Assembly: GCF_017357385.1 (NCBI RefSeq)
Contig: NZ_CP071634.1
Span: 372,001 to 436,000, forward strand
Direction of reading: 5' to 3'
DNA length: 64,000 bases
Origin: Rhizobium sp. NZLR1
GTDB lineage: Bacteria > Pseudomonadota > Alphaproteobacteria > Rhizobiales > Rhizobiaceae
Shown here: piece by piece, positions 25,333 to 33,186 of the stretch
Layout of the letters: each line of letters begins with the position of its first letter
How positions within the stretch are numbered: the first letter of the stretch is position 1
Notes under the pieces: generated by a model
Database searches by the model: none
What the model saw: the letters and a program-made list of their open reading frames with translations, nothing else
What the model was told of the DNA's origin: nothing
Made by a program: the position numbers and the translations under genes

Positions 25333-25873
25333 TCTTCCTCAGCACAGACCGGTTCTCGCCGGGGCAGCATATGCCGGTATCTCAGCGGCAGACATCCGGC
25401 TGGAAGCCTTGCCGGAAGGCCATCTGCTACACGTACTGGGAACGATCGAGCCGGCGGCACTTGCCGCCGAACTGGTCAAAGCCGGCTTTGCAAACAGTTC
25501 GATCCGCAAGGCCGGCTTCCGGCAATGGTTCGTCGCCGGCGACGAGCCGCTTACGCCCGCCGGTCTCGATACTCTTACGGCAGCGCTTGCCGGAAAAGCC
25601 TTCGTCATGGACCAAAGCCACGGACGTGTCCGCATCGGCGTTTCCGGCCGGTCTTCGCAGCTGCTTCTTGCAAAGGGCACCGCCGTCGATCTCGATCCTG
25701 CCATCTTCCCGGAAGGTCGTTCGGCGATGGCGATGGTCGGTCATCTCTCGGTGCAGATCGCCCGCACCGGCGATGACAGCTTCGAGCTGACGGTTCTGCG
25801 CAGCTTCGCCGAAAGTCTCTGGGACGAACTCACCCATATGGCGGCGAGTGCCGAAAAGGATGGCGGCGTATAA
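25325..25873 (+). CDS. mgdD: N-methylglutamate dehydrogenase subunit D (sarcosine-oxidase gamma-like)
   Basis: A 182-residue SoxG-like subunit, a GcvT-related fold without catalysis of its own, completing the heterotetramer. Its ATG at 25325 overlaps the mgdC stop by 8 bases; longer in-frame extensions into mgdC lack support. Low sequence conservation is normal for this subunit, so the call leans on position and on the ending DDSFELTVLRSFAESLWD, which is typical. Confidence 0.8.
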   Translation: MLDLPQHRPVLAGAAYAGISAADIRLEALPEGHLLHVLGTIEPAALAAELVKAGFANSSIRKAGFRQWFVAGDEPLTPAGLDTLTAALAGKAFVMDQSHGRVRIGVSGRSSQLLLAKGTAVDLDPAIFPEGRSAMAMVGHLSVQIARTGDDSFELTVLRSFAESLWDELTHMAASAEKDGGV

Positions 25874-25948
25874 GGGCCGTCCTTCCCGCCAATACCGAGC
25901 GCATTGCATCTCTCTCCAGATGTCCGCGCAGCCCTGACCGCCGGCAGA

Positions 25949-25986
25949 TTGACATCGCAATACCGGGTTCTTATGTTACATGTAAC
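25949..25986 (+). promoter_or_regulatory. Promoter and operator of the toxin-antitoxin pair
   Basis: TTGACA (25949-25954) and TATGTT (25972-25977) are 17 bp apart. A perfect 12-bp palindrome GTTACATGTAAC (25975-25986) overlaps the -10 box and predicted start point, a typical autorepression site for the antitoxin or toxin-antitoxin complex. Confidence 0.7.
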
Positions 25987-26004
25987 GCGGCAATGGAGTT
26001 CGTC

Positions 26005-26229
26005 ATGGCAACGCCGGTCAACGAAAGAGTTCAAAAGCGCCGCGAGGCTTTGCGGGCCGCTGGACTGCGTCCCGTGCAAATATGGGTTCCGGATACCCGT
26101 CGCCCTGGTTTTGCCGACGAATGCCATCGTCAGTCCGTTCAGACAGCTCTTGCCGATGCAGGCGATCGCGATTTGCAGGATTTCCTCGATGCCGCTCTCG
26201 CCGACATGGACCATGATGGTGAAGCGTGA
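26005..26229 (+). CDS. Antitoxin of a MazEF-type pair (DUF3018, MazE family)
   Basis: A 74-residue acidic protein with VNERVQKRREALRAAGLRPVQIWVPDTR, the DNA-binding N-terminal pattern of DUF3018 antitoxins, and an acidic C-terminal tail (DFLDAALADMDHDGE) that would wrap the toxin. ATG at 26005 with GGAG seven bases upstream is preferred over ATG 25993. It overlaps the toxin start (GTGA), so the pair is translationally coupled. Confidence 0.82.
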   Translation: MATPVNERVQKRREALRAAGLRPVQIWVPDTRRPGFADECHRQSVQTALADAGDRDLQDFLDAALADMDHDGEA

Positions 26230-26549
26230 GGCGCGGTGACATCGTAACCGTTGCCATCACCGGCGATTTCGGCAAACCGCGTCCGGCGCTCATCATCCAG
26301 GCGGATCAGTTTGACGCAACCGGCACGGTTACCGTGCTGCCGATTTCCGGCACCCTCATCGACGCGCCGCTCATTCGGCCGACAATCGAGCCGACAGCGC
26401 TCAGCGGTTTGCGCAAAGCCTCGCAGGTGAAGGTGGACAAAAGCATGTCGGTGAAACGGGAACGAATTGGGCCGATAATCGGTCGCCTGGAAGACGATGC
26501 TCTCTTGGCAGTCACAAGATCGCTCGCCGTGTTTTTGGGTATCGCCTAA
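26226..26549 (+). CDS. MazF/PemK-family endoribonuclease toxin
   Basis: A 107-residue PemK/MazF-fold protein, normal length, starting with the family signature RRGDIVTVAITGDFGKPRPALIIQ-type segment (residues 2-25) and VLPISGTL. These toxins cut mRNA at short motifs. GTG start overlaps the antitoxin stop. The pair follows the amine catabolism genes and precedes the Tad-type locus, a usual position for a small stabilising or defence module. Confidence 0.88.
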   Translation: MRRGDIVTVAITGDFGKPRPALIIQADQFDATGTVTVLPISGTLIDAPLIRPTIEPTALSGLRKASQVKVDKSMSVKRERIGPIIGRLEDDALLAVTRSLAVFLGIA

Positions 26550-26597
26550 CCGTAAATCCTAACTCGCTTTCCACCAGGCGGCGTCCGCCGATGGACT

Positions 26598-27740
26598 TCA
26601 AGCCGTTTCCCGCGCGGCGGCACCTATCCATTCGGGGCGTTCTGCGCCTTGCAGCTCTTCGATCGCATCGGCGGCAAAGCTCGGCACGACACCGGTCCAC
26701 AGCAATGCGCCGTCGGGATTGGAATGGCCGTCGCCCTCGAGCTTGTAGATGCTCTCGACGATATATTGGCCGTCATTGTTCAGGCCCTTGATCTCGGAAA
26801 TCTCGATCACCCGGCGTCTCCCGGTGCGCTTGAAACGGGCGATCTGCACGACGACGTCGACCGCCGAGGCGATCTGGGCGCGCAGCGGCCGGAGCGGCAT
26901 GTCGATATCCGACATCAGCGCCAGCGTCTCCAGCCGGTGCAGGGAGTCGTAGGGCGTGTTCGCGTGAACCGTCGAAAGGCTGCCGCTATGGCCTGATGTC
27001 ATCGCCTGGATCATATCCAGCGCCTCGCCGCCGCGGCACTCGCCGACGATGACGCGGTCGGGCCGCATGCGCAGCGATGAGCGGAACAGGTCGCGGATGC
27101 TGGCGCCGCCGCGGCCGAAACGGTCGGGCTTGGTGACTTCGAGATAGACGACGTGTTCCTTGCGGATCTGCAATTCGGACGTGTCTTCGATGACGATGAT
27201 GCGCTCGTGGTCGGCAAAGGCCTCCGACAGCGCGTTCAGCATCGTCGTTTTGCCGGTGCCGGTGCCGCCGGAAATGATGACGTTCTTCTGCAGCCCGACG
27301 GCCGCCTGCAGCAGCGATAGCGACCCCTCGGTCAGGCTGCCCTGGGTGACGAGGTCGCGGATGCTGCGATGTTCTTTCAAAAAGCGGCGAATGGAGATGC
27401 AGAGCCCGGTGCGGGACGCGGGCGGCTGAATCATCTGCACGCGCGAGCCATCCGGCAAACGCGCTTCGACGCTCGGCTCCTCCGGCGTCAGTCGCTTGCC
27501 GGAGAATTGCGCGATGCTGCGCGCAGCCGATTCCAGGTCCTCGCGGCTGGCAAAACGCGTATCGGCGCGTTCGAGCTTGCCGCGCCTTTCGACGAAGATG
27601 TTGGATGTCCCATTGATCAGGATTTCGGAAACGCTCGGATCATCGAGCAGGAAGCGGATCGGGCCCAAGAGCTTGTCCAGTGCCCGGGTCAGGACCTGGA
27701 AGGTCGCCTGTTCGGCGGCGTCGTCGGAAACGGCCTTCAT
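26598..27740 (-). CDS. cpaF: CpaF/TadA-type secretion ATPase
   Basis: A 380-residue hexameric ATPase of type II/IV secretion. Walker A GGTGTGKTT at ~165, Asp box IVIEDTSELQI, Walker B region RMRPDRVIVGECRGGEALDM and His box HSGSLSTVHANTP are intact. It would energise assembly or retraction of Flp-type fibres. It is transcribed away from the rest of the Tad-like genes and is coupled (TGATG) to a small membrane-peptide gene upstream. A second ATPase in the same locus carries an FHA domain. Confidence 0.9.
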   Translation of the reverse strand: MKAVSDDAAEQATFQVLTRALDKLLGPIRFLLDDPSVSEILINGTSNIFVERRGKLERADTRFASREDLESAARSIAQFSGKRLTPEEPSVEARLPDGSRVQMIQPPASRTGLCISIRRFLKEHRSIRDLVTQGSLTEGSLSLLQAAVGLQKNVIISGGTGTGKTTMLNALSEAFADHERIIVIEDTSELQIRKEHVVYLEVTKPDRFGRGGASIRDLFRSSLRMRPDRVIVGECRGGEALDMIQAMTSGHSGSLSTVHANTPYDSLHRLETLALMSDIDMPLRPLRAQIASAVDVVVQIARFKRTGRRRVIEISEIKGLNNDGQYIVESIYKLEGDGHSNPDGALLWTGVVPSFAADAIEELQGAERPEWIGAAARETA

Positions 27741-27871
27741 CAGAGCGGCATCCCCACAAGAACCGTGCTCATGCCGAACAATGTCGCCATCATCTGGACC
27801 GCGGTCGGAAAGAACATCATCAGTGGAATGAGGACCAATGCAAGTATCAAGATGCTGCTCATCGTTTCCAT
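27740..27871 (-). CDS. 43-residue membrane peptide coupled to cpaF
   Basis: Reads METMSSILILALVLIPLMM then FFPTAVQMMATLFGMSTVLVGMPL: one or two hydrophobic segments, Met-rich. GGAGAG lies six bases upstream of the ATG, and its stop overlaps the cpaF start as TGATG, both signs of a real translated gene. It is reminiscent of the hydrophobic core of the Flp-like peptide on the other strand (ALIVIPLM). Possible roles are a minor pilin-like subunit or an anchor for the ATPase; neither is shown. Confidence 0.6.
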   Translation of the reverse strand: METMSSILILALVLIPLMMFFPTAVQMMATLFGMSTVLVGMPL

Positions 27872-28379
27872 CGTTTTCTCTCCGGATCGACTAGCGGATC
27901 ATACCCGCCATTGCAGGAAAGCTTAATCCAGATCGTCAAGCAACGCCATGGCCGCGTCGCGCTGAGACAGCCCAGATGACCCCTGCAGGCGCCTTCTTCT
28001 ATCACCTTGAAAGAATTGACCAATTATGGAGCAGTAGACAAGTCGCCACAAGATCGTCGCAGACTTCCCTTCTTGAGGTAAAACTGCAGCGTATTCAATC
28101 GGTTAGTTGCGAAATTCCGGCGTCAACTCCGTTTTCCCACGCCATGCCTCCAAGGCAATTGGAACCCTTCGTTTCGTTTGCTTGACGGAGGGCTGGCCTT
28201 GGGCGCACTCTTGGGTCTTAATGGTGTTGCTCAACAAGCGTTGGCCGCCGGGGAAGAAAAGCTGAAGCAGAACATATCATTGGAACGAGCAACGTGCTCG
28301 TTCGGATCGATACCGTATGCTTGGTAATCTTCTCTCAGGTCTTCGATCCGAAACAACCCTAGGAACGAGGAATACGCAG
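27872..28379. other. Divergent intergenic region of the Tad-type locus
   Basis: A 508-bp gene-free stretch. The only clear structures are AATTGACCAATT (28014-28025) and a perfect 9-bp hairpin with a 3-nt loop at 28283-28303 (GAACGAGCA-ACG-TGCTCGTTC), which has no T tract and lies about 75 bp before the first gene of the plus-strand operon. It should contain both divergent promoters; no consensus -35/-10 pair was convincing. Confidence 0.5.
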
Positions 28380-28583
28380 ATGTTTGGAAAACTCAAGACA
28401 CTCGCAATTGCACTTCACCAGGACGAGCGCGGCGACATGGCCCAGATCGTTCTCGCCGTCGCCCTGATCGTCATTCCGCTGATGCTGATCCTGCTCGCAT
28501 TCGGCAAACAGATCGGCGAATGGTTCAACGAAAAGAACACGGCGCTCTCGGATGCCGAGAGAATTCCCGAGCCGGGTCAATAA
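28380..28583 (+). CDS. Flp-pilin-like small membrane protein
   Basis: A 67-residue protein: basic/charged leader ending QDERGDMAQ, then one hydrophobic helix IVLAVALIVIPLMLILLAFG and a polar tail. DERG before a hydrophobic helix resembles the prepilin cleavage region of Flp/Tad proteins, and a prepilin peptidase follows, but the glutamate normally found at mature position +5 is not visible. ATG at 28380 chosen over an upstream extension because GAGG precedes it. It could be a divergent pilin or a membrane component. Confidence 0.55.
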   Translation: MFGKLKTLAIALHQDERGDMAQIVLAVALIVIPLMLILLAFGKQIGEWFNEKNTALSDAERIPEPGQ

Positions 28584-28596
28584 GTGGGCCGGGATC

Positions 28597-29160
28597 ATGG
28601 ATACGACCTATGATCTGACCCTGATGCCTGCGGCGGCGGCTCTTGCCGTCGCCTGCGCCACGACCGCGGCGGTGCTCGATCACCGCCAGGGTCACATCCC
28701 GAACGCCGTGACCTATCCCTGCTTGCTTGCCGGCTTCATGCTGGCGGCAGTCAGCGGCGGTCTGGCCGGGATCGGCCTTGCCTTCGCCGGCCTCATTGCG
28801 GCCGGCATGATCTTCATCATCGCCTTCGCAGCCGGAAGCTGCGGCGGCGGCGATGTCAAGCTGATGGCGGCGCTCGGCGCCATTCTCGGCCTCTGGCCGG
28901 CCATCGACGTGACGCTTGCATCGCTGATGGTCGGCGGCGTGATCGCCGTCTTCTCGATGGCGCGGCGTGTTCAGTGGAGCGTGCTGGCCAGGACCGTCGG
29001 ATTGTTCGCCCTGCTTCTGCCTGCCGGTTTCCGCGATGCCGCTTCGGTGCTGAAGCCACGCGAGACACATCATACCGTCCGCTTCGGCGTTGCTGCCGCT
29101 CTCGGACTTCTCTGGTGCCTTTTCATGCCTGATTTCACCCCTCTTTCACTCGTGAGGTAA
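28597..29160 (+). CDS. cpaA: Prepilin peptidase CpaA/TadV
   Basis: A 187-residue inner-membrane aspartyl protease with about five or six hydrophobic segments. The two catalytic aspartates are in LDHRQGHIPN (~30) and GGGDVKLM (~88). It would cleave the leaders of the Flp-like, TadE and TadG-type proteins encoded around it. Start MDTTYDLT at 28597 is just after the previous gene, so the two are co-transcribed. Confidence 0.9.
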   Translation: MDTTYDLTLMPAAAALAVACATTAAVLDHRQGHIPNAVTYPCLLAGFMLAAVSGGLAGIGLAFAGLIAAGMIFIIAFAAGSCGGGDVKLMAALGAILGLWPAIDVTLASLMVGGVIAVFSMARRVQWSVLARTVGLFALLLPAGFRDAASVLKPRETHHTVRFGVAAALGLLWCLFMPDFTPLSLVR

Positions 29161-29165
29161 CGGCA

Positions 29166-29963
29166 ATGCGCGCTGAACTCGAACGCCCCATCTTCGACGG
29201 TGCCTTCTGGAGTTCGATCCTGCACTCACGGACCTTCTGGATCCCTGAGGATCACGGCGCGCTCTTCGGGACCTTTGCGATTGCGATGATTTTGCTTGCC
29301 TCGATGCTGCTGCTGCCGCGGCTTTCCGCCCGCCGGCGCCGGATATCGGAGCTGCACGGCGATATCTCCGGCAGCACGACGATGATGGATTTCGTGCTCG
29401 TCACCCCGGTCTTCGTCTTCTTCATGTTCGTGGTGTTCCAATTCGCGATCCTGGCCAAAAACCACCTCTTCACCCATTATGCCGCTTATGCGGCGGCCCG
29501 CAGTGCCCGGGTCTATTTCTGCCCGGCCCTGCCGATCACCCTCCGGAGCTTCATCGACGCCAAGACCTGCGATGACGACGCTGCCCCGGGGAAGGCCGAT
29601 CTTGCCGCCCGCCTGGCATTGATCCCGGCCGCCCCCTACGACCAGCTGAAATGTGTCGGCGCCTGTCAGCCGCCGGAAGAGGCGCTGAAAAGCCTTGCCG
29701 ATGCCTCCGGCCTTTCGAAGAACTGGCGCGCAATGCGCAACCAGGCTCGCTACATGTTCGACCCGCAGAACGTCACGGTGACCGTCGACCGCGCGCCTAT
29801 GGCGCTCTATGCCGCCATCAACCGCTCGCCGCATGTGCCGGTGACCGCCAGGGTCGAAGCGCGCTTCCTGCTGCTCGAATATGCCGGCTGGGTCTTTGCC
29901 CGCGGCCAGAGGAAAGACGGCCGCTACTACACGATCTCGACGGCGGAGGTGAACCTGCTATGA
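29166..29963 (+). CDS. TadE-like pseudopilin
   Basis: A 265-residue protein with an N-terminal extension containing a first hydrophobic segment (~35-52) and a second one preceded by SGSTTMMDFVLVTPVFVFFMF, the TadE-type membrane entry, followed by an extracytoplasmic region with several cysteines. Longer at the N-terminus than typical TadE. Five bases after cpaA; its stop overlaps the next start (ATGA). Confidence 0.75.
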   Translation: MRAELERPIFDGAFWSSILHSRTFWIPEDHGALFGTFAIAMILLASMLLLPRLSARRRRISELHGDISGSTTMMDFVLVTPVFVFFMFVVFQFAILAKNHLFTHYAAYAAARSARVYFCPALPITLRSFIDAKTCDDDAAPGKADLAARLALIPAAPYDQLKCVGACQPPEEALKSLADASGLSKNWRAMRNQARYMFDPQNVTVTVDRAPMALYAAINRSPHVPVTARVEARFLLLEYAGWVFARGQRKDGRYYTISTAEVNLL

Positions 29964-31603
29964 CGCCGACCCTGATCAAACGCCTGCACCGCGACGAACG
30001 CGGCTTCCTGTCGCCGATCATCCTCTACATGACGATCGCGCTCGCCCTGATGATCGTATGGATCCTGAATACGGGACAGTTGATCTACGACAAGCAGCGC
30101 ACCCAGGACACGGCAGACGCTGCCGCTATGGTCCATGCCGACTGGGAAGCGCGCTATCTCAACATCATGGCGATGAACAACGTCGCCTCCTCGCAGGCAA
30201 CCGTGGTCATGGCGACCTCGGTCGCCTTCCAGCTCACCTCGGCGGAACTGGCGCTGCGCTCGGGCGTCATTCTGGCGAAACTCGCCGAATACTCTTTCAC
30301 GGACGGCTTCGGACCGGCGTCGCTTCTGCCGCCGCTTCCGCCGATGCCCTATTGCCCCGGCTGGGAAAAGGTCCCGATCGTCGGCGGCATCATCTACGGC
30401 GCTTGCCTGGCTTTCCAGGGGTTCCGGGCGACGGAGGCCAGTCTTGCGATTGCATACACGGTAAAAGCACAGATCGATTATGATCCCTGGGGCCTGATCG
30501 TGAAGTCTAGCGACATCATCGACGCGATGAACGACCTCAACGACTACCTGGTCGAGAGCTTTCCGCAGCGGGTCGGCAATGAGGCCCTGCATCTGGTGCG
30601 CCTGAACAAGTCGGATCATGTCGTCTTCCATCCGCCGTGCGAATCCTGCGACCAGGCCGGAGAAGGTGCGGGCGGTAACCTGCCGGTCGATCGCGATGGC
30701 ATCAATCCCGCCTCGGCCTATGCTGAAATGTGCCTTGCGATGAGCAGGGGTACGGAGGGACAGGACCCGTTTCTGATGCGTGGCGAGTATGCCAACCGCG
30801 GCTTCCCCAACGGCAAAGGCCCGCTGACCGCGGGCGGAGTCGACGGCAGCCATATTCGCGACTTTGTCAACCACAAGAGTGGCATCGACAATGCACTGGT
30901 GAACTTCTACATCTTTTACGAAGCCTTCGGCCCGGCCTACCTGAGCAAGGTGCCGTTCAAAGCGATTGTCGAACAATATGCCGGCGATCTGAGCTGGCTG
31001 GAAGAAGCAGCGCTCGATGTCAGCTTCTGGCTCGCAGACAAGGTCTTCGGTGTCGGGTTCGGCATCGTGAACCCCTTCCAGCTGCCGATCGACGTGCCGC
31101 CGCGCTATTCGGACTCACAGACAAAAGACGAGAACGATTTCACCCGCAAGTTCGACATGATCTGGAACCAGGTCTGCGGCCCGGCGGGTGGCGCGATCTC
31201 TGTGGCGGGTGTTGACCTGCCGGTCATCTCCTTCCCCAAGCCTTACTGGCTGAAGGGACGCATACCCTTCAACTTCACGCCGTTTGGCGGCGAACAACTC
31301 GACGACTACCAGACGCTGGCGATCGTTTCACGCGCCCCGCGCGCCAGGCTGCAGATCCGCATCTTCAAGGACAAGACACCATCCGCCTATGCGCTCGCGC
31401 AGAGCTGGGTTCACAACTATACGGCCTTCGATCTCTACACCCAGGACTGGCTCGCATCGCTTGCACCCGACACGCTCGCCGACGACACCGGCGAGGTTTC
31501 GAACACCATCAAGCAGAGCCCGGCCGCCGATAGTTTCACCGGCCTGACCCGCGTCTTCGACAAGGGAGGAGCCAATGCCTGGGCTGCCGTCAACACACAC
31601 TGA
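29960..31603 (+). CDS. TadG-like Flp assembly protein
   Basis: A 547-residue protein with the TadG-type start HRDERGFLSPIILYMTIALALM and GQLIYDKQRTQDTADAAAM, one N-terminal membrane segment, and a large extracytoplasmic part without a recognised domain (no clear von Willebrand metal site seen). Begins in the ATGA overlap with the TadE-like gene, which decides the start against the longer in-frame ORF. It overlaps the next gene by 29 bases. Confidence 0.72.
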   Translation: MTPTLIKRLHRDERGFLSPIILYMTIALALMIVWILNTGQLIYDKQRTQDTADAAAMVHADWEARYLNIMAMNNVASSQATVVMATSVAFQLTSAELALRSGVILAKLAEYSFTDGFGPASLLPPLPPMPYCPGWEKVPIVGGIIYGACLAFQGFRATEASLAIAYTVKAQIDYDPWGLIVKSSDIIDAMNDLNDYLVESFPQRVGNEALHLVRLNKSDHVVFHPPCESCDQAGEGAGGNLPVDRDGINPASAYAEMCLAMSRGTEGQDPFLMRGEYANRGFPNGKGPLTAGGVDGSHIRDFVNHKSGIDNALVNFYIFYEAFGPAYLSKVPFKAIVEQYAGDLSWLEEAALDVSFWLADKVFGVGFGIVNPFQLPIDVPPRYSDSQTKDENDFTRKFDMIWNQVCGPAGGAISVAGVDLPVISFPKPYWLKGRIPFNFTPFGGEQLDDYQTLAIVSRAPRARLQIRIFKDKTPSAYALAQSWVHNYTAFDLYTQDWLASLAPDTLADDTGEVSNTIKQSPAADSFTGLTRVFDKGGANAWAAVNTH

Positions 31604-32255
31604 GCATGTCGGCGGCGCGCCGGCCGGCGGCCTGCTGATGCGGCTGCATCGCGACAGGCGCGGCCTGGCCTCGATCGAATTCGTGCTCGCAGCACCGGTC
31701 ATCCTGCTGATCGTGATCTTCATGATCCACGCAAACCGGATTTCCACCAAGAAGGTGGGAACCATGCTTGCCATGCGCAACGCCGCTTTCGCCGAGGCGA
31801 ATGGGCTGGACTGTACGTCGGATTTCTCGAACGTCTTTCCAATCCCGTCCTTGCCGGCGTTGCCCGGAAGTGACGCCATGAGCTGCTCGCGCACCCCCTC
31901 GCATGAAGGCGACGGCGACCCTCAGCGCACCTTTGTCTGGGACGACGTCCAGAACACGCTGAAGAGCGACGGTCGCGATTTCGGCGATATGGTCGGCGAC
32001 CTCGCCAATGAGAAGCCGCAGCTGGTCACCGCGACGGCCGACCGGGTCTACAAGTTCAGGGATTCCGACGACCTCGATACGATCAGGAGCATCCGCTGGA
32101 AGGATGCGTTCACGGTGGACGACGCAACGCTGTTTGCCTCGCACAACAACAATACGACGCGCCGAGGCTATGACCCGACACTGCGCCGGGAAATCCGCGA
32201 TGTGGCCGACGATTCCGGCGATCTCTTCGACGGCGTCTTTCCGGGAGCGAAATAG
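31575..32255 (+). CDS. Second TadE-like pseudopilin
   Basis: A 226-residue protein with HRDRRGLASIEFVLAAPVILL, the classic TadE/TadG pilin-like motif including Glu after the cleavage region, one N-terminal membrane helix and an extracytoplasmic domain. Overlaps the end of the TadG-like gene by 29 bases, showing tight operon coupling. Confidence 0.75.
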   Translation: MPGLPSTHTEHVGGAPAGGLLMRLHRDRRGLASIEFVLAAPVILLIVIFMIHANRISTKKVGTMLAMRNAAFAEANGLDCTSDFSNVFPIPSLPALPGSDAMSCSRTPSHEGDGDPQRTFVWDDVQNTLKSDGRDFGDMVGDLANEKPQLVTATADRVYKFRDSDDLDTIRSIRWKDAFTVDDATLFASHNNNTTRRGYDPTLRREIRDVADDSGDLFDGVFPGAK

Positions 32256-32256
32256 G

Positions 32257-33186
32257 ATGAGACAGGGAGCGCGCATCTCCATCCGTTTCGCCGGCCATCT
32301 CACTGGTTTGGCGCTCGTCATCGGGCTCGCTGCCATGGTCGTGGCCAAACCAGGCCATGCGGAGGTCTACAAGGATTTCCGGGCGACGCTGAATTCGATG
32401 CTGGCCGGCATTCTCGGCGCACCGGAACGTTCGCCGCGCGATCTCGTCATTAACGGCCAGCCGCTCGAATTCACGCCCTATCAGAGCGATCGCAGCATTT
32501 CCGATATCACCGACGAATGGCTGCGGGTGCTGGCCGTCAATACCCGGCCTGCCCTGCCGAAAAGCAACGACAGCCAAGAACTGACCGCGGTCATTGCCGC
32601 CAACATGCTGATCGTCCCGAAGACCAGCCGCATCCGAGACGATCTCGCCGTAGTGGTTCGGTTCTTCGACGGCGACGGCGAGGCAGCCCTCGATTATCTC
32701 AGACGGCAGGACCCGGCAAATCCCTCGGCGAGAGCACCGATCCCCGGCGTCTCGATCATGATCCGCCGGCCCGCCGATGCGCCGGTGACAGAGGTGCTGA
32801 TGAGCCGCTTCGAGGACGTCGCTTCGTCCCTGCCGGCCTTCGCGGCTTCGGCCGATGTCAGCAAGCTGCCGCCGTCGCTGCGTCCGCCGGCCGGCGTCGA
32901 GGTGCTGAGCGATATCGGCGACCGCGACAAGGGCCACACGTCGCGCACGGTCGTGTCGAAAGGCCGGCTATCGGCCGTACGCTGGGCCGATGCGCGCGCC
33001 GAGCTGCTGGCCCGTGACGGCTTCACCATCGAGGCGCCGCCGGCTGAGCGCGGCGGGGTCACCGCCCTTTATGGCCGGCGCGGCAGCGTCGAGGCCAATG
33101 TTCTCTACACCAGCAGCAAGACCGACGGCCGGACCGTCGAGGTCATTCAAATCAGGCAACCCTTCCTCGAAGGAACAACACCATGA
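32257..33186 (+). CDS. Exported protein of the Tad-type locus, function unknown
   Basis: A 309-residue protein with a signal peptide (hydrophobic GLALVIGLAAMVVA, cleavage near AKPGHAEV) and no recognised domain. It starts at ATG 32257, two bases after the previous stop and preceded by GGGAGCG; a much longer ORF in the same frame would overlap the TadE-like gene. It stands where other tad clusters have small lipoproteins or secretin partners, so a periplasmic assembly role is possible. Confidence 0.65.
   Translation: MRQGARISIRFAGHLTGLALVIGLAAMVVAKPGHAEVYKDFRATLNSMLAGILGAPERSPRDLVINGQPLEFTPYQSDRSISDITDEWLRVLAVNTRPALPKSNDSQELTAVIAANMLIVPKTSRIRDDLAVVVRFFDGDGEAALDYLRRQDPANPSARAPIPGVSIMIRRPADAPVTEVLMSRFEDVASSLPAFAASADVSKLPPSLRPPAGVEVLSDIGDRDKGHTSRTVVSKGRLSAVRWADARAELLARDGFTIEAPPAERGGVTALYGRRGSVEANVLYTSSKTDGRTVEVIQIRQPFLEGTTP

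Noticed and set aside
20834..25873. Heterotetrameric sarcosine oxidase (soxBDAG)
   Set aside because: Sequence alone cannot exclude it, but gmaS and mgsABC next door make N-methylglutamate dehydrogenase the better call.
29651..31603. Long upstream extension of the TadG-like gene
   Set aside because: It would overlap most of the TadE-like gene; the ATGA-coupled start at 29960 with the pilin-like N-terminus is clearly correct.
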